From IMG/VR virus record IMGVR_UViG_3300006090_000001, positions 1 through 23,131 of that record: 23,131 nt of DNA; one strand, written 5' to 3'. The translations under genes were made by a program, and so were the position numbers. Each line of letters begins with the position of its first letter. Positions within the stretch are counted from its first letter, which is position 1. Shown here in pieces: positions 1 through 5,782 of this stretch. The DNA comes from a virus. Below the pieces are notes generated by a model, which saw only the letters and a list, made by a program, of their open reading frames with translations, was not told where the DNA came from and did no database searches.

Positions 1-122
1 GGCTGACCACGGAGGGCAGGCAGGCATATCTTGGTGGGTCCTTTTTTAAGTAGAAGATATGGTGAAAGTTTTATACATTACAGTAATGTTTATTATATAT
101 CCACATACATTAGGAGCATAAT
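1..122. other. Leader region upstream of the HTH gene
   Basis: No complete gene is visible here. Two plus-strand frames are open from the left edge and could be the tail of a gene that starts outside: one stops at 47-49, the other at 51-53. I cannot choose between them. A T6 run at 42-47 follows GGGTC and could belong to a poor terminator pairing with GACC at 5-8, but the loop would be long and the stem weak. The rest is AT-rich leader containing a palindrome (75-89) and the ribosome-binding site AGGAG at 112-116, six bases before the ATG at 123. Confidence 0.4.
75..89. promoter_or_regulatory. Perfect 7-1-7 palindrome, candidate operator
   Basis: ACATTAC-A-GTAATGT is a perfect inverted repeat with a one-base centre. 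It lies in an AT-rich leader about 33 bases upstream of a gene encoding a small helix-turn-helix protein, which is the usual place for a dimeric repressor or activator site. The symmetry is directly visible; its use as an operator is inferred. Confidence 0.4.
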
Positions 123-308
123 ATGTCCGGAAATCTACTCACTATCAAACAGGTCGCAGACCAGCTATCTGTGTCAGTAATCCAAGTGCGAAGACTCATT
201 AAAGACAAAGTGTTGCCAGCATATCGTTTGGGGTATAGATCCTACCGCATAGATTCTAAAGATCTAGCTGACTTTAAAACCAAAAAGAGAACAGTCAATA
301 GTATATGA
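123..308 (+). CDS. Small helix-turn-helix protein, excisionase/MerR-like
   Basis: This 61-residue protein is nearly all one DNA-binding domain. Residues about 6-52 match the helix-turn-helix pattern of the excisionase/MerR-type family: LTIKQVADQLSVS, then a recognition helix with VRRLIKDK, then a short wing (LPAYRLGYRSYRI) and a final helix DLADFK. Such proteins act as excisionases or small regulators in phages and mobile elements. The ATG at 123 has AGGAG six bases upstream. The stop overlaps the ATG of the next gene, so the two are probably translationally coupled. A leftward integrase lies at 8134-9276, so an accessory role in excision is possible, but the genes are far apart and nothing in the sequence proves it. 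A plain regulator is equally likely. Confidence 0.75.
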   Translation: MSGNLLTIKQVADQLSVSVIQVRRLIKDKVLPAYRLGYRSYRIDSKDLADFKTKKRTVNSI

Positions 309-469
309 GAAAAATATTTAATGGTGTTCATTATCCTTATACAAAATTAAGTAAACATGGTTGTAAGGTTTGTGGTAAAAAGATTAAAGCAAGGTTGATT
401 CTCATTAAAGAAACTATTCCAAGGTATTGTTACAGGCATTTCATAAAAACCAGGGGAGGCATTGGTTGA
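305..469 (+). CDS. Small Cys-motif protein (54 aa)
   Basis: This short gene starts with an ATG that overlaps the previous stop (ATGA at 305-308) and ends at TGA 467-469. That stop overlaps the TTG start I propose for the deformylase. The product is basic, with KVCGKK (Cys20 and Cys23) and a later Cys42 followed by His45, which could make a single zinc-binding knuckle. I do not recognise a family. The tight overlaps on both sides are the main support for it being real. Confidence 0.6.
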   Translation: MRKIFNGVHYPYTKLSKHGCKVCGKKIKARLILIKETIPRYCYRHFIKTRGGIG

Positions 470-1047
470 TACAGACTAGGCAGACTAGACAAGAAGCGGC
501 TCACATAAAGATTATGAAATTTGATATCCGGGACCAGCTTGTTGTTGATAATATCACGAAGGTTAAATGGACAGAAAAAAGAAAACTACATAAAGCATTG
601 AGAACTTGGTGGGATGAGCACAACTTGTCTAGCTGTGCCTATGCTTTGGCTGCACCCCAAATCGGGATCCCCAAAACAGTGTTTTATGTGAATAATGAAT
701 CGGTTAGTATCACTAACCAGACGTTTACCAATCCCAGTATTAAATTAATAGGCGATATGTATTTATTTAAAGGAGAAGGTTGTCTGTCTTTTCCAGGCAC
801 TTATAAAAACAAATGGCGGTCCACTGAAGTGTTGATACAATGTGATGAATTTAAGGATTCTCAATTATTCACCGGAAAAGCTGCGGTGATTATGCAGCAT
901 GAGATGGATCATTTGCGGGGAATAACAATTAACCAGGCTACAACAATAGTAAATAATTTCAATAGGCCTGGGAGAAATGATGCATGTTATTGTGGGAGTG
1001 GATTAAAATATAAACGATGTTGCTTAATAAAAAAGGAGATAGTATGA
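466..1047 (+). CDS. def: Peptide deformylase with C-terminal SEC-C zinc motif
   Basis: The product should remove the formyl group from the N-terminal methionine of new proteins, a metal-dependent cytoplasmic reaction. All three deformylase motifs are present: YALAAPQIG (58-67), EGCLS (104-108) with the metal-ligand Cys106, and QHEMDH with His145, Glu146 and His149. The C-terminus carries PGRNDACYCGSG..YKRCC (168-186), the SEC-C zinc motif also found at the end of SecA. I chose TTG 466 because AGGGGAGG (452-459) sits six bases before it, it overlaps the previous stop, and the first deformylase strand (HIKIMKFD) begins before the later in-frame ATG at 514. An ATG at 427 would start inside the preceding gene. 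Phage deformylases are known from marine phages and may favour processing of rapidly turned-over proteins. The end overlaps the next gene as ATGA. Confidence 0.9.
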   Translation: MIQTRQTRQEAAHIKIMKFDIRDQLVVDNITKVKWTEKRKLHKALRTWWDEHNLSSCAYALAAPQIGIPKTVFYVNNESVSITNQTFTNPSIKLIGDMYLFKGEGCLSFPGTYKNKWRSTEVLIQCDEFKDSQLFTGKAAVIMQHEMDHLRGITINQATTIVNNFNRPGRNDACYCGSGLKYKRCCLIKKEIV

Positions 1048-2000
1048 CAACAATAATGACAAAATCAGGTAATAACGAGATAAAGAGAGGAACTAGTATC
1101 CAAGATGCGTTGGATCTTCTTGTATCCCAGGGCTATCAAATAGCACAGCCGGTCCCGGAATTGGATACGAGTCCGACTCTAATCCAGCCTACCATGGAAA
1201 TAACCCATAAGGATCTATCCAATGGGCGTTGGTATCACAATGTTGGAGATATTAATTTACTTAACTGGCGGCCTAGTGTTACAACCCAGTTAAGTGTCTT
1301 GGATAAAGGACCTGGGTTTAATCTCTGGAATAGGAATCTTGGCCACATGGCACCAAGGCATAGAGATGCAGCTGCGACAAGGGGATCTCATGTACACTAT
1401 TGGATGCATGCTCTAGTTGCGGGATCCACAGTAAATACAAATATGATCCTCAATCATATTATCCAGACCAATGATGAATCCTGGCGGTACTTTTACGATA
1501 AAGAAGAACAGTTCGCTCATTCAATCAGGCGATACCTGGCTTCATTTTGTGCATTCTGGAAAGATAAAAAACCCACACCGGTGGCAGTAGAATATCCAAT
1601 ATATTCACCTGAACTACCCTTTGCTGGTAGATTGGATATGCTGCTGAAATTCAAGAAGGCTAAAAATTCAAAGAAGGAAAGCCTTATCCTGGTAGATCTA
1701 AAAACTGGAGCACCTTACCCAACCCATGCTTATCAGAATTCGGCTTATAAACTTGGCTGGGAGACAGAACATCCGGAGTTACCCATTGATTACATTGCGG
1801 GACTGTATGTTAAGGATAGTTACCGGGGTGATCCCACCTACACATTAACGTATCAGACATACAATTATGATGCGTTTTTGTCTGCTAGTCATTTGTGGCA
1901 TGAGAAAAGCAAGACCAAATCTGGAAATGTACTTCCAACCATAAAGAAGGAACCACCGAAAGAATTCAATCTCTATCATAAACAAACAACAAAGGAGTAA
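1044..2000 (+). CDS. PD-(D/E)XK nuclease, RecB/Cas4-type
   Basis: This 318-residue protein shows the ordered motifs of the RecB/Cas4 branch of the PD-(D/E)XK nucleases: GSHVH (His116/His118), an acidic residue in VAVEYPIY (Glu183), FAGRLD (Asp198), LVDLKTG (Asp218 and Lys220, the D-x-K pair), and YQNSAY (Gln231, Tyr235). Only one cysteine is seen near the core, so the iron-sulfur cluster of typical Cas4 proteins is absent. In phages such proteins serve as exonucleases in recombination, replication or host DNA breakdown. The neighbour downstream ends in an SSB-like tail, which fits a DNA-processing pair. The start is ATG 1044, five bases after AAGGAG (1033-1038), in ATGA overlap with the deformylase stop. 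An upstream ATG at 1017 lies inside the SEC-C coding region and is less likely. Confidence 0.78.
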   Translation: MTTIMTKSGNNEIKRGTSIQDALDLLVSQGYQIAQPVPELDTSPTLIQPTMEITHKDLSNGRWYHNVGDINLLNWRPSVTTQLSVLDKGPGFNLWNRNLGHMAPRHRDAAATRGSHVHYWMHALVAGSTVNTNMILNHIIQTNDESWRYFYDKEEQFAHSIRRYLASFCAFWKDKKPTPVAVEYPIYSPELPFAGRLDMLLKFKKAKNSKKESLILVDLKTGAPYPTHAYQNSAYKLGWETEHPELPIDYIAGLYVKDSYRGDPTYTLTYQTYNYDAFLSASHLWHEKSKTKSGNVLPTIKKEPPKEFNLYHKQTTKE

Positions 2001-2006
2001 TTAACC

Positions 2007-2258
2007 ATGGCATTCGAACACAAGCTGAACACCGGTACCATATTCAAGAATGAAGAATATGACCCTAATGGAAGCGATGATGATTCAAATAACTACTGGG
2101 GAAATATGACCTGTAATGTTGCGGGAAAGATCTGGCGGGCCAGGCTATATCCAAAGGCACCCAAGGATCCGTCAAAGCCGAAGTACATGCGGGCATCATT
2201 TTACGAACCAAAACCAGCACAATCCCAGCAGCAACCGGCTGACGATCTGCCGTTTTAA
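2007..2258 (+). CDS. Small protein with SSB-like acidic tail (DDLPF)
   Basis: This 83-residue protein begins MAFEHKLNTGTIFKNE and has a short beta-rich core (GNMTCNVAGKIWRARLY). It then has a Pro/Gln-rich linker ending in ADDLPF at the extreme C-terminus. Bacterial single-stranded DNA-binding proteins end in an acidic tip of the DDDIPF type that recruits partner proteins, so this looks like a minimal SSB-like or SSB-mimic protein. It is only about half the length of a standard OB-fold SSB, so an OB fold is not certain. AAAGGAG precedes the ATG by ten bases. Its place just after a nuclease gene supports a role in replication or recombination. Confidence 0.6.
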   Translation: MAFEHKLNTGTIFKNEEYDPNGSDDDSNNYWGNMTCNVAGKIWRARLYPKAPKDPSKPKYMRASFYEPKPAQSQQQPADDLPF

Positions 2259-2270
2259 TAAGGGTATTTA

Positions 2271-2335
2271 GCCAGGGTAGGCTTTCTAGTTGTCTTGTCT
2301 CCCCATGCTCCCACATGGCATAAGTTTGCCCTGGC
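2271..2335 (+). ncRNA. Candidate structured RNA with 14-bp wobble stem
   Basis: The 14 bases at 2271-2284 can pair completely with 2322-2335 if the strand is read as RNA: 11 Watson-Crick and 3 G-U pairs, with seven uninterrupted Watson-Crick pairs at the outer end (GCCAGGG with CCCTGGC). Inside the enclosed 37 bases a second hairpin is possible, CCATG (2303-2307) with CATGG (2314-2318) around a six-base loop. The element fills the gap between the SSB-like gene and the likely ATG (2358) of the next gene. It could be a regulatory leader, an attenuator or a small RNA. No poly-U tract follows, so it is not an ordinary terminator. I do not match it to a known RNA family. Confidence 0.4.
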
Positions 2336-2357
2336 TCCCCTTTCACGTACCTCGGAT

Positions 2358-2816
2358 ATGAAACACAAACCATTCAATGCGGGTAACCATGCTGCTAATG
2401 ATGCAGCCGGTAAGGATGTTGTTCTAAATTACCTACGTGCTCATGGTGTAGCAGCAATCGAAAACCCTGATAAATATGGTGTAGATATTATGGCACCAAG
2501 GTATGAGGTAGAACGTAGGACCATACATTCCGAAAACTGGCCATATGATACAGTGCATGTGCCAGAACGCAAAACAAAGTTTTTAACAAAAGATATTTAT
2601 TATGTGGTGGTGATCCATCATATCGTATCTTCGGAATATTCCGTCAAATCTTCGGAGTGGGATACTTTAATGGTTTGTGATTCACCTACAATTCTAAAGT
2701 GTGGCTTAATTGAAGTTCCAAACAATTCTATGCCAGAAGGAGAATATTTCTATGATGTACCAATAAAATTTTGGACTATTTTACCTAATAAGGAACACAA
2801 TGCCAGCATGGAGTAA
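2358..2816 (+). CDS. Uncharacterised protein, possible PD-(D/E)XK fold
   Basis: This is a 152-residue protein if read from ATG 2358; in-frame reading could begin at TTG 2295, but that would cross the stem-loop region. Neither start has a clear ribosome-binding site. The N-terminal part (NDAAGKDVVLNYLRAHG, then NPDKYGVDIMAPRYEVERR) resembles the helix-strand-strand core of restriction-endonuclease-like proteins, with Asp43 in GVD and Glu50/Glu52 in YEVERR in the places of catalytic acids. The usual lysine of the E-x-K motif is replaced. The middle carries VHVPERKTKF, followed by a hydrophobic strand YYVVVIH. A nuclease role is a guess from pattern. The nearby nuclease and SSB-like genes make a DNA-processing job plausible. 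Confidence 0.55.
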   Translation: MKHKPFNAGNHAANDAAGKDVVLNYLRAHGVAAIENPDKYGVDIMAPRYEVERRTIHSENWPYDTVHVPERKTKFLTKDIYYVVVIHHIVSSEYSVKSSEWDTLMVCDSPTILKCGLIEVPNNSMPEGEYFYDVPIKFWTILPNKEHNASME

Positions 2817-2853
2817 TACAGTAAAGGTTAATGATATACATAGGCGAGGTTAT

Positions 2854-3072
2854 ATGTTTAAGGATGCGAAAAGAATTAACGAAGACGTTATAGATCTAAT
2901 TAAAAAGAGATTAGCTGCAGGTGCTGAAAAGTATGGAGAAGAGATACTGGTTGATGATAAGCGGGATATGATCCAGGAGACTTTAGAGGAATTACTTGAT
3001 TCATGTGTTTATCTTGCATGTAAGATAATTCAATTACAACGTAAGGAGAAAAAGGATGATACTAGAAGTTAA
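2854..3072 (+). CDS. MazG-like (all-alpha NTP pyrophosphatase) protein
   Basis: This short, wholly helical protein (72 residues from ATG 2854) has INEDVIDLIKKRLAAGAEKYG followed by ETLEELLDSCVYLACKI. The acidic residues Glu42, Glu45, Glu46 and Asp49 sit in the ExxE/ExxD-like arrangement of MazG and dUTPase-like all-alpha nucleoside triphosphate pyrophosphatases. Phages often carry such proteins to adjust nucleotide pools or the alarmone response. An ATG at 2800 in the same frame has AAGGA five bases upstream and would add 18 residues. I prefer 2854, where GAGG sits four bases upstream and the domain begins at once, but the choice is open. The end overlaps the next gene by 17 bases. Confidence 0.55.
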   Translation: MFKDAKRINEDVIDLIKKRLAAGAEKYGEEILVDDKRDMIQETLEELLDSCVYLACKIIQLQRKEKKDDTRS

Positions 3073-3238
3073 AAAGTTCCCAGAGAGCAAAGCTGTGGCC
3101 TGGGATTCAGAATGGTTTCCAATCGCAGCAGCCGATGCAGAAAAGGATCCCATAGGTAGCCATGCTATGGCAAGGATCCTGCACTCTAGAAGGGTGGGAA
3201 CATCTGTGAAGAAAAAGAAGGATGCAAAGGATGTGTAA
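3056..3238 (+). CDS. Small uncharacterised protein (60 aa)
   Basis: A 60-residue protein with a strongly basic C-terminus (SRRVGTSVKKKKDAK). I do not recognise a family. The ATG at 3056 follows a purine-rich stretch with AAGGAG about ten bases upstream, and the gene overlaps its neighbours on both sides, as is usual in this operon. Confidence 0.6.
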   Translation: MILEVKKFPESKAVAWDSEWFPIAAADAEKDPIGSHAMARILHSRRVGTSVKKKKDAKDV

Positions 3239-4532
3239 GAGTGACTCTATCAGACATAACGAATTATATAGAGTAATTTATGTTTGGTTTAAGTTGTGTG
3301 AAGAGTTTTGTATAATATCCAGTTTAGCTTATGGGTCATTGCTTGGATGTATTAGACATGATGGGATCATTCCCTGGGATGAAGATGCGGATGTTTGCAT
3401 TTTTCCGCAGGATTATGTAACTGTTAATTCGCCAGGATTTATTAGAGCATTAAATAGATGGGGTTATAATTTGGTAAAATCTGGTAAGCCAAAAAATATA
3501 CCTGATCAATTTTGTTTACGCATTTATAGAGAAAAGAATATATCGGACCTCATTCCTAAACCTAGATCATCCCCAGGGGTAAACCAATTAAAGGCTTTGG
3601 GTGAAGGATATTTGGATGTTTTTATTTTTCGTGGATTTAGAGATGGTGATGATGAGTTATATTACCGTCCAGTGGGTTTTAAAAAATATTGTGAAGAAAA
3701 AGATAAAATTTCTTATAATGAAATTTATCCATTGAAAACTAGAAACTTTGGTGGTTATACTGTTAACATATTTAATAAAAGCGAAGATTATTTAAAAAGA
3801 TTATATGGTCAATATTGTTTAAAGGAAGCCATGGAGCATAGCTACAATAATTTAGGAAAAATACACCTGAAAAAGGTGTCCTCTGCTTTTTTAAATACTC
3901 ATGTACCTTCTGTTATTGATGTGAATTATTGGTGTGGACTTTATAGGCAAAGTTTATTTGCGGATTATGTTGTCGAATATATTCAGTCTATGGGTAATGC
4001 ACTGCCACAAAAACTAGATCTCTTGGATCTAGGATGTGGCGATAATAGAGATGATTATTATTTTATCAGGCAGGGATTAAATGTTACTGCTGTGGATAGT
4101 GCGGTAAGTGAATGTTCAGGTGATCTGTTAAAAAAGGGTGCTTCTCTTGATGTTATTAAATCAGATATTATATATTTCATCAATAAGAGCATAGGCCGCT
4201 ATCATATTATCTATTGTAGGTTTGTTTTACATGGGTTAACGGAACTGGATGAAACCTTATTGATGCAGAAATTATATCGCTATAGCAGCCCAGGTACTTA
4301 TTTGTTTTTTGAGTTTCGTACACCAAAAGATGAATTGTATGGGAAGGGTATTCAATTATCAGAAAATGAATTTATATATAATAATCATTATAGACGTTTT
4401 ATTGATCTTGATAAACTTGCTGCAAAAGTTACGGATATTGGATTTAATATTAATTATCAAGAGCAATCTAATCAATTTGCAAGATATGGTAATTTTAAAC
4501 CAACTGTAGCTAGGATGGTCTTAATTGGTTAA
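3231..4532 (+). CDS. LicD-family transferase fused to SAM methyltransferase
   Basis: This 433-residue protein joins two enzymes. Residues about 1-210 form a LicD/fukutin-type domain of the nucleotidyltransferase fold. YGSLLG (34-39) and a stretch ending WDEDADV supply the metal-binding Asp52/Asp54, and FGGYTV (173-178) plus YLKRLYG (187-193) match the family's closing motif. LicD enzymes transfer phosphocholine or similar phospho-groups onto cell-surface sugars. Residues about 230-433 form a class I methyltransferase: LDLLDLGCGD (GCGD at 268-271), the acidic VTAVD (Asp289), and YCRFVLHGL after strand 4. The gene is very AT-rich: by hand count 30, 25 and 22% G+C in the 60-base lines starting at 3421, 3661 and 3721, against 53% at 1141 and 40% at 5101. 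This points to recent acquisition. ATG 3231 lies nine bases after GAAGG; ATG 3222 is an alternative. Surface modification (lysogenic conversion, exclusion) is inferred. Confidence 0.82.
   Translation: MCKSDSIRHNELYRVIYVWFKLCEEFCIISSLAYGSLLGCIRHDGIIPWDEDADVCIFPQDYVTVNSPGFIRALNRWGYNLVKSGKPKNIPDQFCLRIYREKNISDLIPKPRSSPGVNQLKALGEGYLDVFIFRGFRDGDDELYYRPVGFKKYCEEKDKISYNEIYPLKTRNFGGYTVNIFNKSEDYLKRLYGQYCLKEAMEHSYNNLGKIHLKKVSSAFLNTHVPSVIDVNYWCGLYRQSLFADYVVEYIQSMGNALPQKLDLLDLGCGDNRDDYYFIRQGLNVTAVDSAVSECSGDLLKKGASLDVIKSDIIYFINKSIGRYHIIYCRFVLHGLTELDETLLMQKLYRYSSPGTYLFFEFRTPKDELYGKGIQLSENEFIYNNHYRRFIDLDKLAAKVTDIGFNINYQEQSNQFARYGNFKPTVARMVLIG
4119..4137 (+). repeat. 19-bp direct repeat, copy 1 (copy 2 at 6249-6267)
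   Basis: Nineteen bases, GGTGATCTG followed by TTAAAAAAGG, occur identically here inside the methyltransferase domain and at 6249-6267 near the end of the helicase-loader-like gene. Both encode GDLLKK in frame. The copies are 2130 bases apart in the same orientation. Chance protein similarity is possible; exact identity at the DNA level is the notable part. Confidence 0.5.
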
Positions 4533-4794
4533 TATTTTTTTCCATGATGATGAAGAAGTTTCAGACTGTTGTGGTGCATCATATGCTACACCAGGTTGGC
4601 CAGACAATGATCTATGTAGTGAGTGTAAAGAACATTCAGAACCGATACAATACCATTATGAAGAATTCTACGATATGAACCCAATTGATATTACAAGAAA
4701 ACAGGACAAAGTTGGTAGGTGCGAACTTTGTAATAGGAATCCATGCACCTGTATAACAAACATAACTGGGAGAATAAACAATGCCAAAATTTAA
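4525..4794 (+). CDS. Zinc-ribbon-like protein (89 aa)
   Basis: The product has two cysteine clusters: VSDCCGAS with LCSECKEH (Cys15, 16, 31, 34), a pattern common in small phage zinc proteins, and RCELCNRNPCTC (Cys66, 69, 74, 76). Metal binding is likely; the partner or target is unknown. The only start in frame is TTG at 4525, which overlaps the end of the LicD fusion gene; AGGA lies about eight to nine bases upstream. The last bases overlap the ATG of the next gene. Confidence 0.6.
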   Translation: MVNIFFHDDEEVSDCCGASYATPGWPDNDLCSECKEHSEPIQYHYEEFYDMNPIDITRKQDKVGRCELCNRNPCTCITNITGRINNAKI

Positions 4795-5005
4795 AAAACA
4801 CTTCACCGGGGTTATACGGTCAACCGCTGAATCCACCCAAATAGAGTGCCCTGAATGCGATTCAAAGAATGTCATTTTTGAGGAATACATACGACCCCGA
4901 ACACCTGATGAGAGTGATCTTGGGATTAAATGTGAAGACTGTGGTTACAAGGAAGATCCCGAAGATTATGGTAACCGGTTCGAACCAACCGAACCAGAAG
5001 AGTGA
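4781..5005 (+). CDS. Small zinc-ribbon protein (74 aa)
   Basis: A compact zinc ribbon is formed by CPEC (Cys23, Cys26) and CEDCG (Cys51, Cys54), with an acidic C-terminal tail rich in Glu and Pro. No specific role can be assigned. It may bind nucleic acid or act as a small adaptor. The ATG at 4781 follows GGGAG by about nine bases. It sits just before the replication genes. Confidence 0.65.
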   Translation: MPKFKKHFTGVIRSTAESTQIECPECDSKNVIFEEYIRPRTPDESDLGIKCEDCGYKEDPEDYGNRFEPTEPEE

Positions 5006-5008
5006 TCA

Positions 5009-5782
5009 ATGAAGAGAGAGCATGGATGGATTAAGATCCATAGGGATCTGAAGGACCACTGGATATTTGCTAATGCAGAGTATCTAAAAGCCTGGATCCA
5101 GCTGCTTATGATGGCTAATCATAAGACCAAAAAATGGCTGGTCCAGGATCAAATGGTATTGATCAAACGGGGGGAATTAATCACTAGCCTGGCAGAGTTG
5201 GCCAAGCAATGGGGCTGGTCCCGGGGTAAGGTTAGGCGGTACATCAACATGCTGGAAAACGACACAATGGTGGTACGCAAATCGACACACTTATGGACAC
5301 ACCTAACTATCTGCAACTACGGGACTTACCAGGATCTGCGGCCAACCGACAGTACAACTGACGGACAGCAAACAGTACAACCAACGGACAGCAAACAGTA
5401 CAACCAACGGACACAACTAAAGAATGTAAAGAAAGACAAGAATGTAAAGAATGTAAAGAATGTTAAGAATGGTGTGGTTGAAGCTGCCGCTCCAACATTG
5501 CTGTCCATCTTTGGGGAGTTTTATCTAGAGTATACTGGCGTAGAGTATCATGCATCGTTTGGGAAGGATGGGAAGATCCTCCAAGAATTGGAGAAACAGT
5601 ATGGCTTTGATCCAGTAGCTGCTGGTATAGGGTTCTTCTTCCAGGAATATATTAAGAAAGATACATTTGCAAAAAAGAATCCTAATGTTGGTATGTTAAG
5701 AAATACCTGGAATGGAATGATTGCAATGGCCAGTGAAAGGAATAGAAATAAAAAGCAATACGATGACTGGGCCAATGAATAA
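5009..5782 (+). CDS. Phage replication initiator (O/DnaD-like)
   Basis: The 257-residue protein begins HGWIKIHRDLKDHWIF..YLKAWIQLL, the usual opening of phage replisome organisers. It continues with a winged helix at about 56-90 (ELITSLAELAKQWGWSRGKVRRYINML). A low-complexity linker (113-155; repeated TDSKQ/QPTDS and KNVK units) leads to a C-terminal domain (about 160-257) that resembles DnaD-like or O-protein helicase-recruiting regions. It would bind the phage origin and bring in a helicase through the loader encoded next. The linker is built from DNA repeats that look like iterons (5348-5473), so the origin may lie inside the gene as in lambda O. Four bases separate it from the previous gene, and the next gene overlaps its end. 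Confidence 0.78.
   Translation: MKREHGWIKIHRDLKDHWIFANAEYLKAWIQLLMMANHKTKKWLVQDQMVLIKRGELITSLAELAKQWGWSRGKVRRYINMLENDTMVVRKSTHLWTHLTICNYGTYQDLRPTDSTTDGQQTVQPTDSKQYNQRTQLKNVKKDKNVKNVKNVKNGVVEAAAPTLLSIFGEFYLEYTGVEYHASFGKDGKILQELEKQYGFDPVAAGIGFFFQEYIKKDTFAKKNPNVGMLRNTWNGMIAMASERNRNKKQYDDWANE
5348..5417 (+). repeat. Iteron-like direct repeats inside the replication gene
   Basis: A 23-base unit occurs twice in perfect tandem (5363-5385 and 5386-5408). It is followed by nine related bases (5409-5417) and preceded by a diverged copy of the second half of the unit (5348-5362, three mismatches in 15). Each unit contains ACAGTACAACC. The location within an initiator gene resembles lambda-type origins, where the initiator binds repeats inside its own coding sequence. 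The 23-base period is not a multiple of three, so successive copies are read in different frames; this suggests the DNA sequence, not the peptide, is what is conserved. Confidence 0.6.
5420..5473 (+). repeat. 9-bp AT-rich repeats next to the iterons
   Basis: The unit AAGAATGTA occurs at 5420-5428, 5438-5446 and 5447-5455, with close variants at 5456-5464 and 5465-5473. The stretch is almost free of C and very A-rich on the plus strand. It lies directly after the 23-base repeats, where a DNA-unwinding element would be expected. It encodes the KNVKNVKNVKN linker. Confidence 0.55.

Noticed and set aside
2065-2373. 102-codon minus-strand open frame
   Set aside because: It lies opposite the SSB-like gene and the structured RNA. 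The plus-strand gene has a good ribosome-binding site and a recognisable C-terminal motif.
4309-4509. 66-codon plus-strand frame inside the methyltransferase
   Set aside because: It is a shifted reading of the AT-rich methyltransferase region, whose own frame carries the domain through to its stop.
5348-5473. Possible CRISPR array
   Set aside because: The repeats are directly adjacent without spacers, only two are perfect, and they lie in a coding gene.
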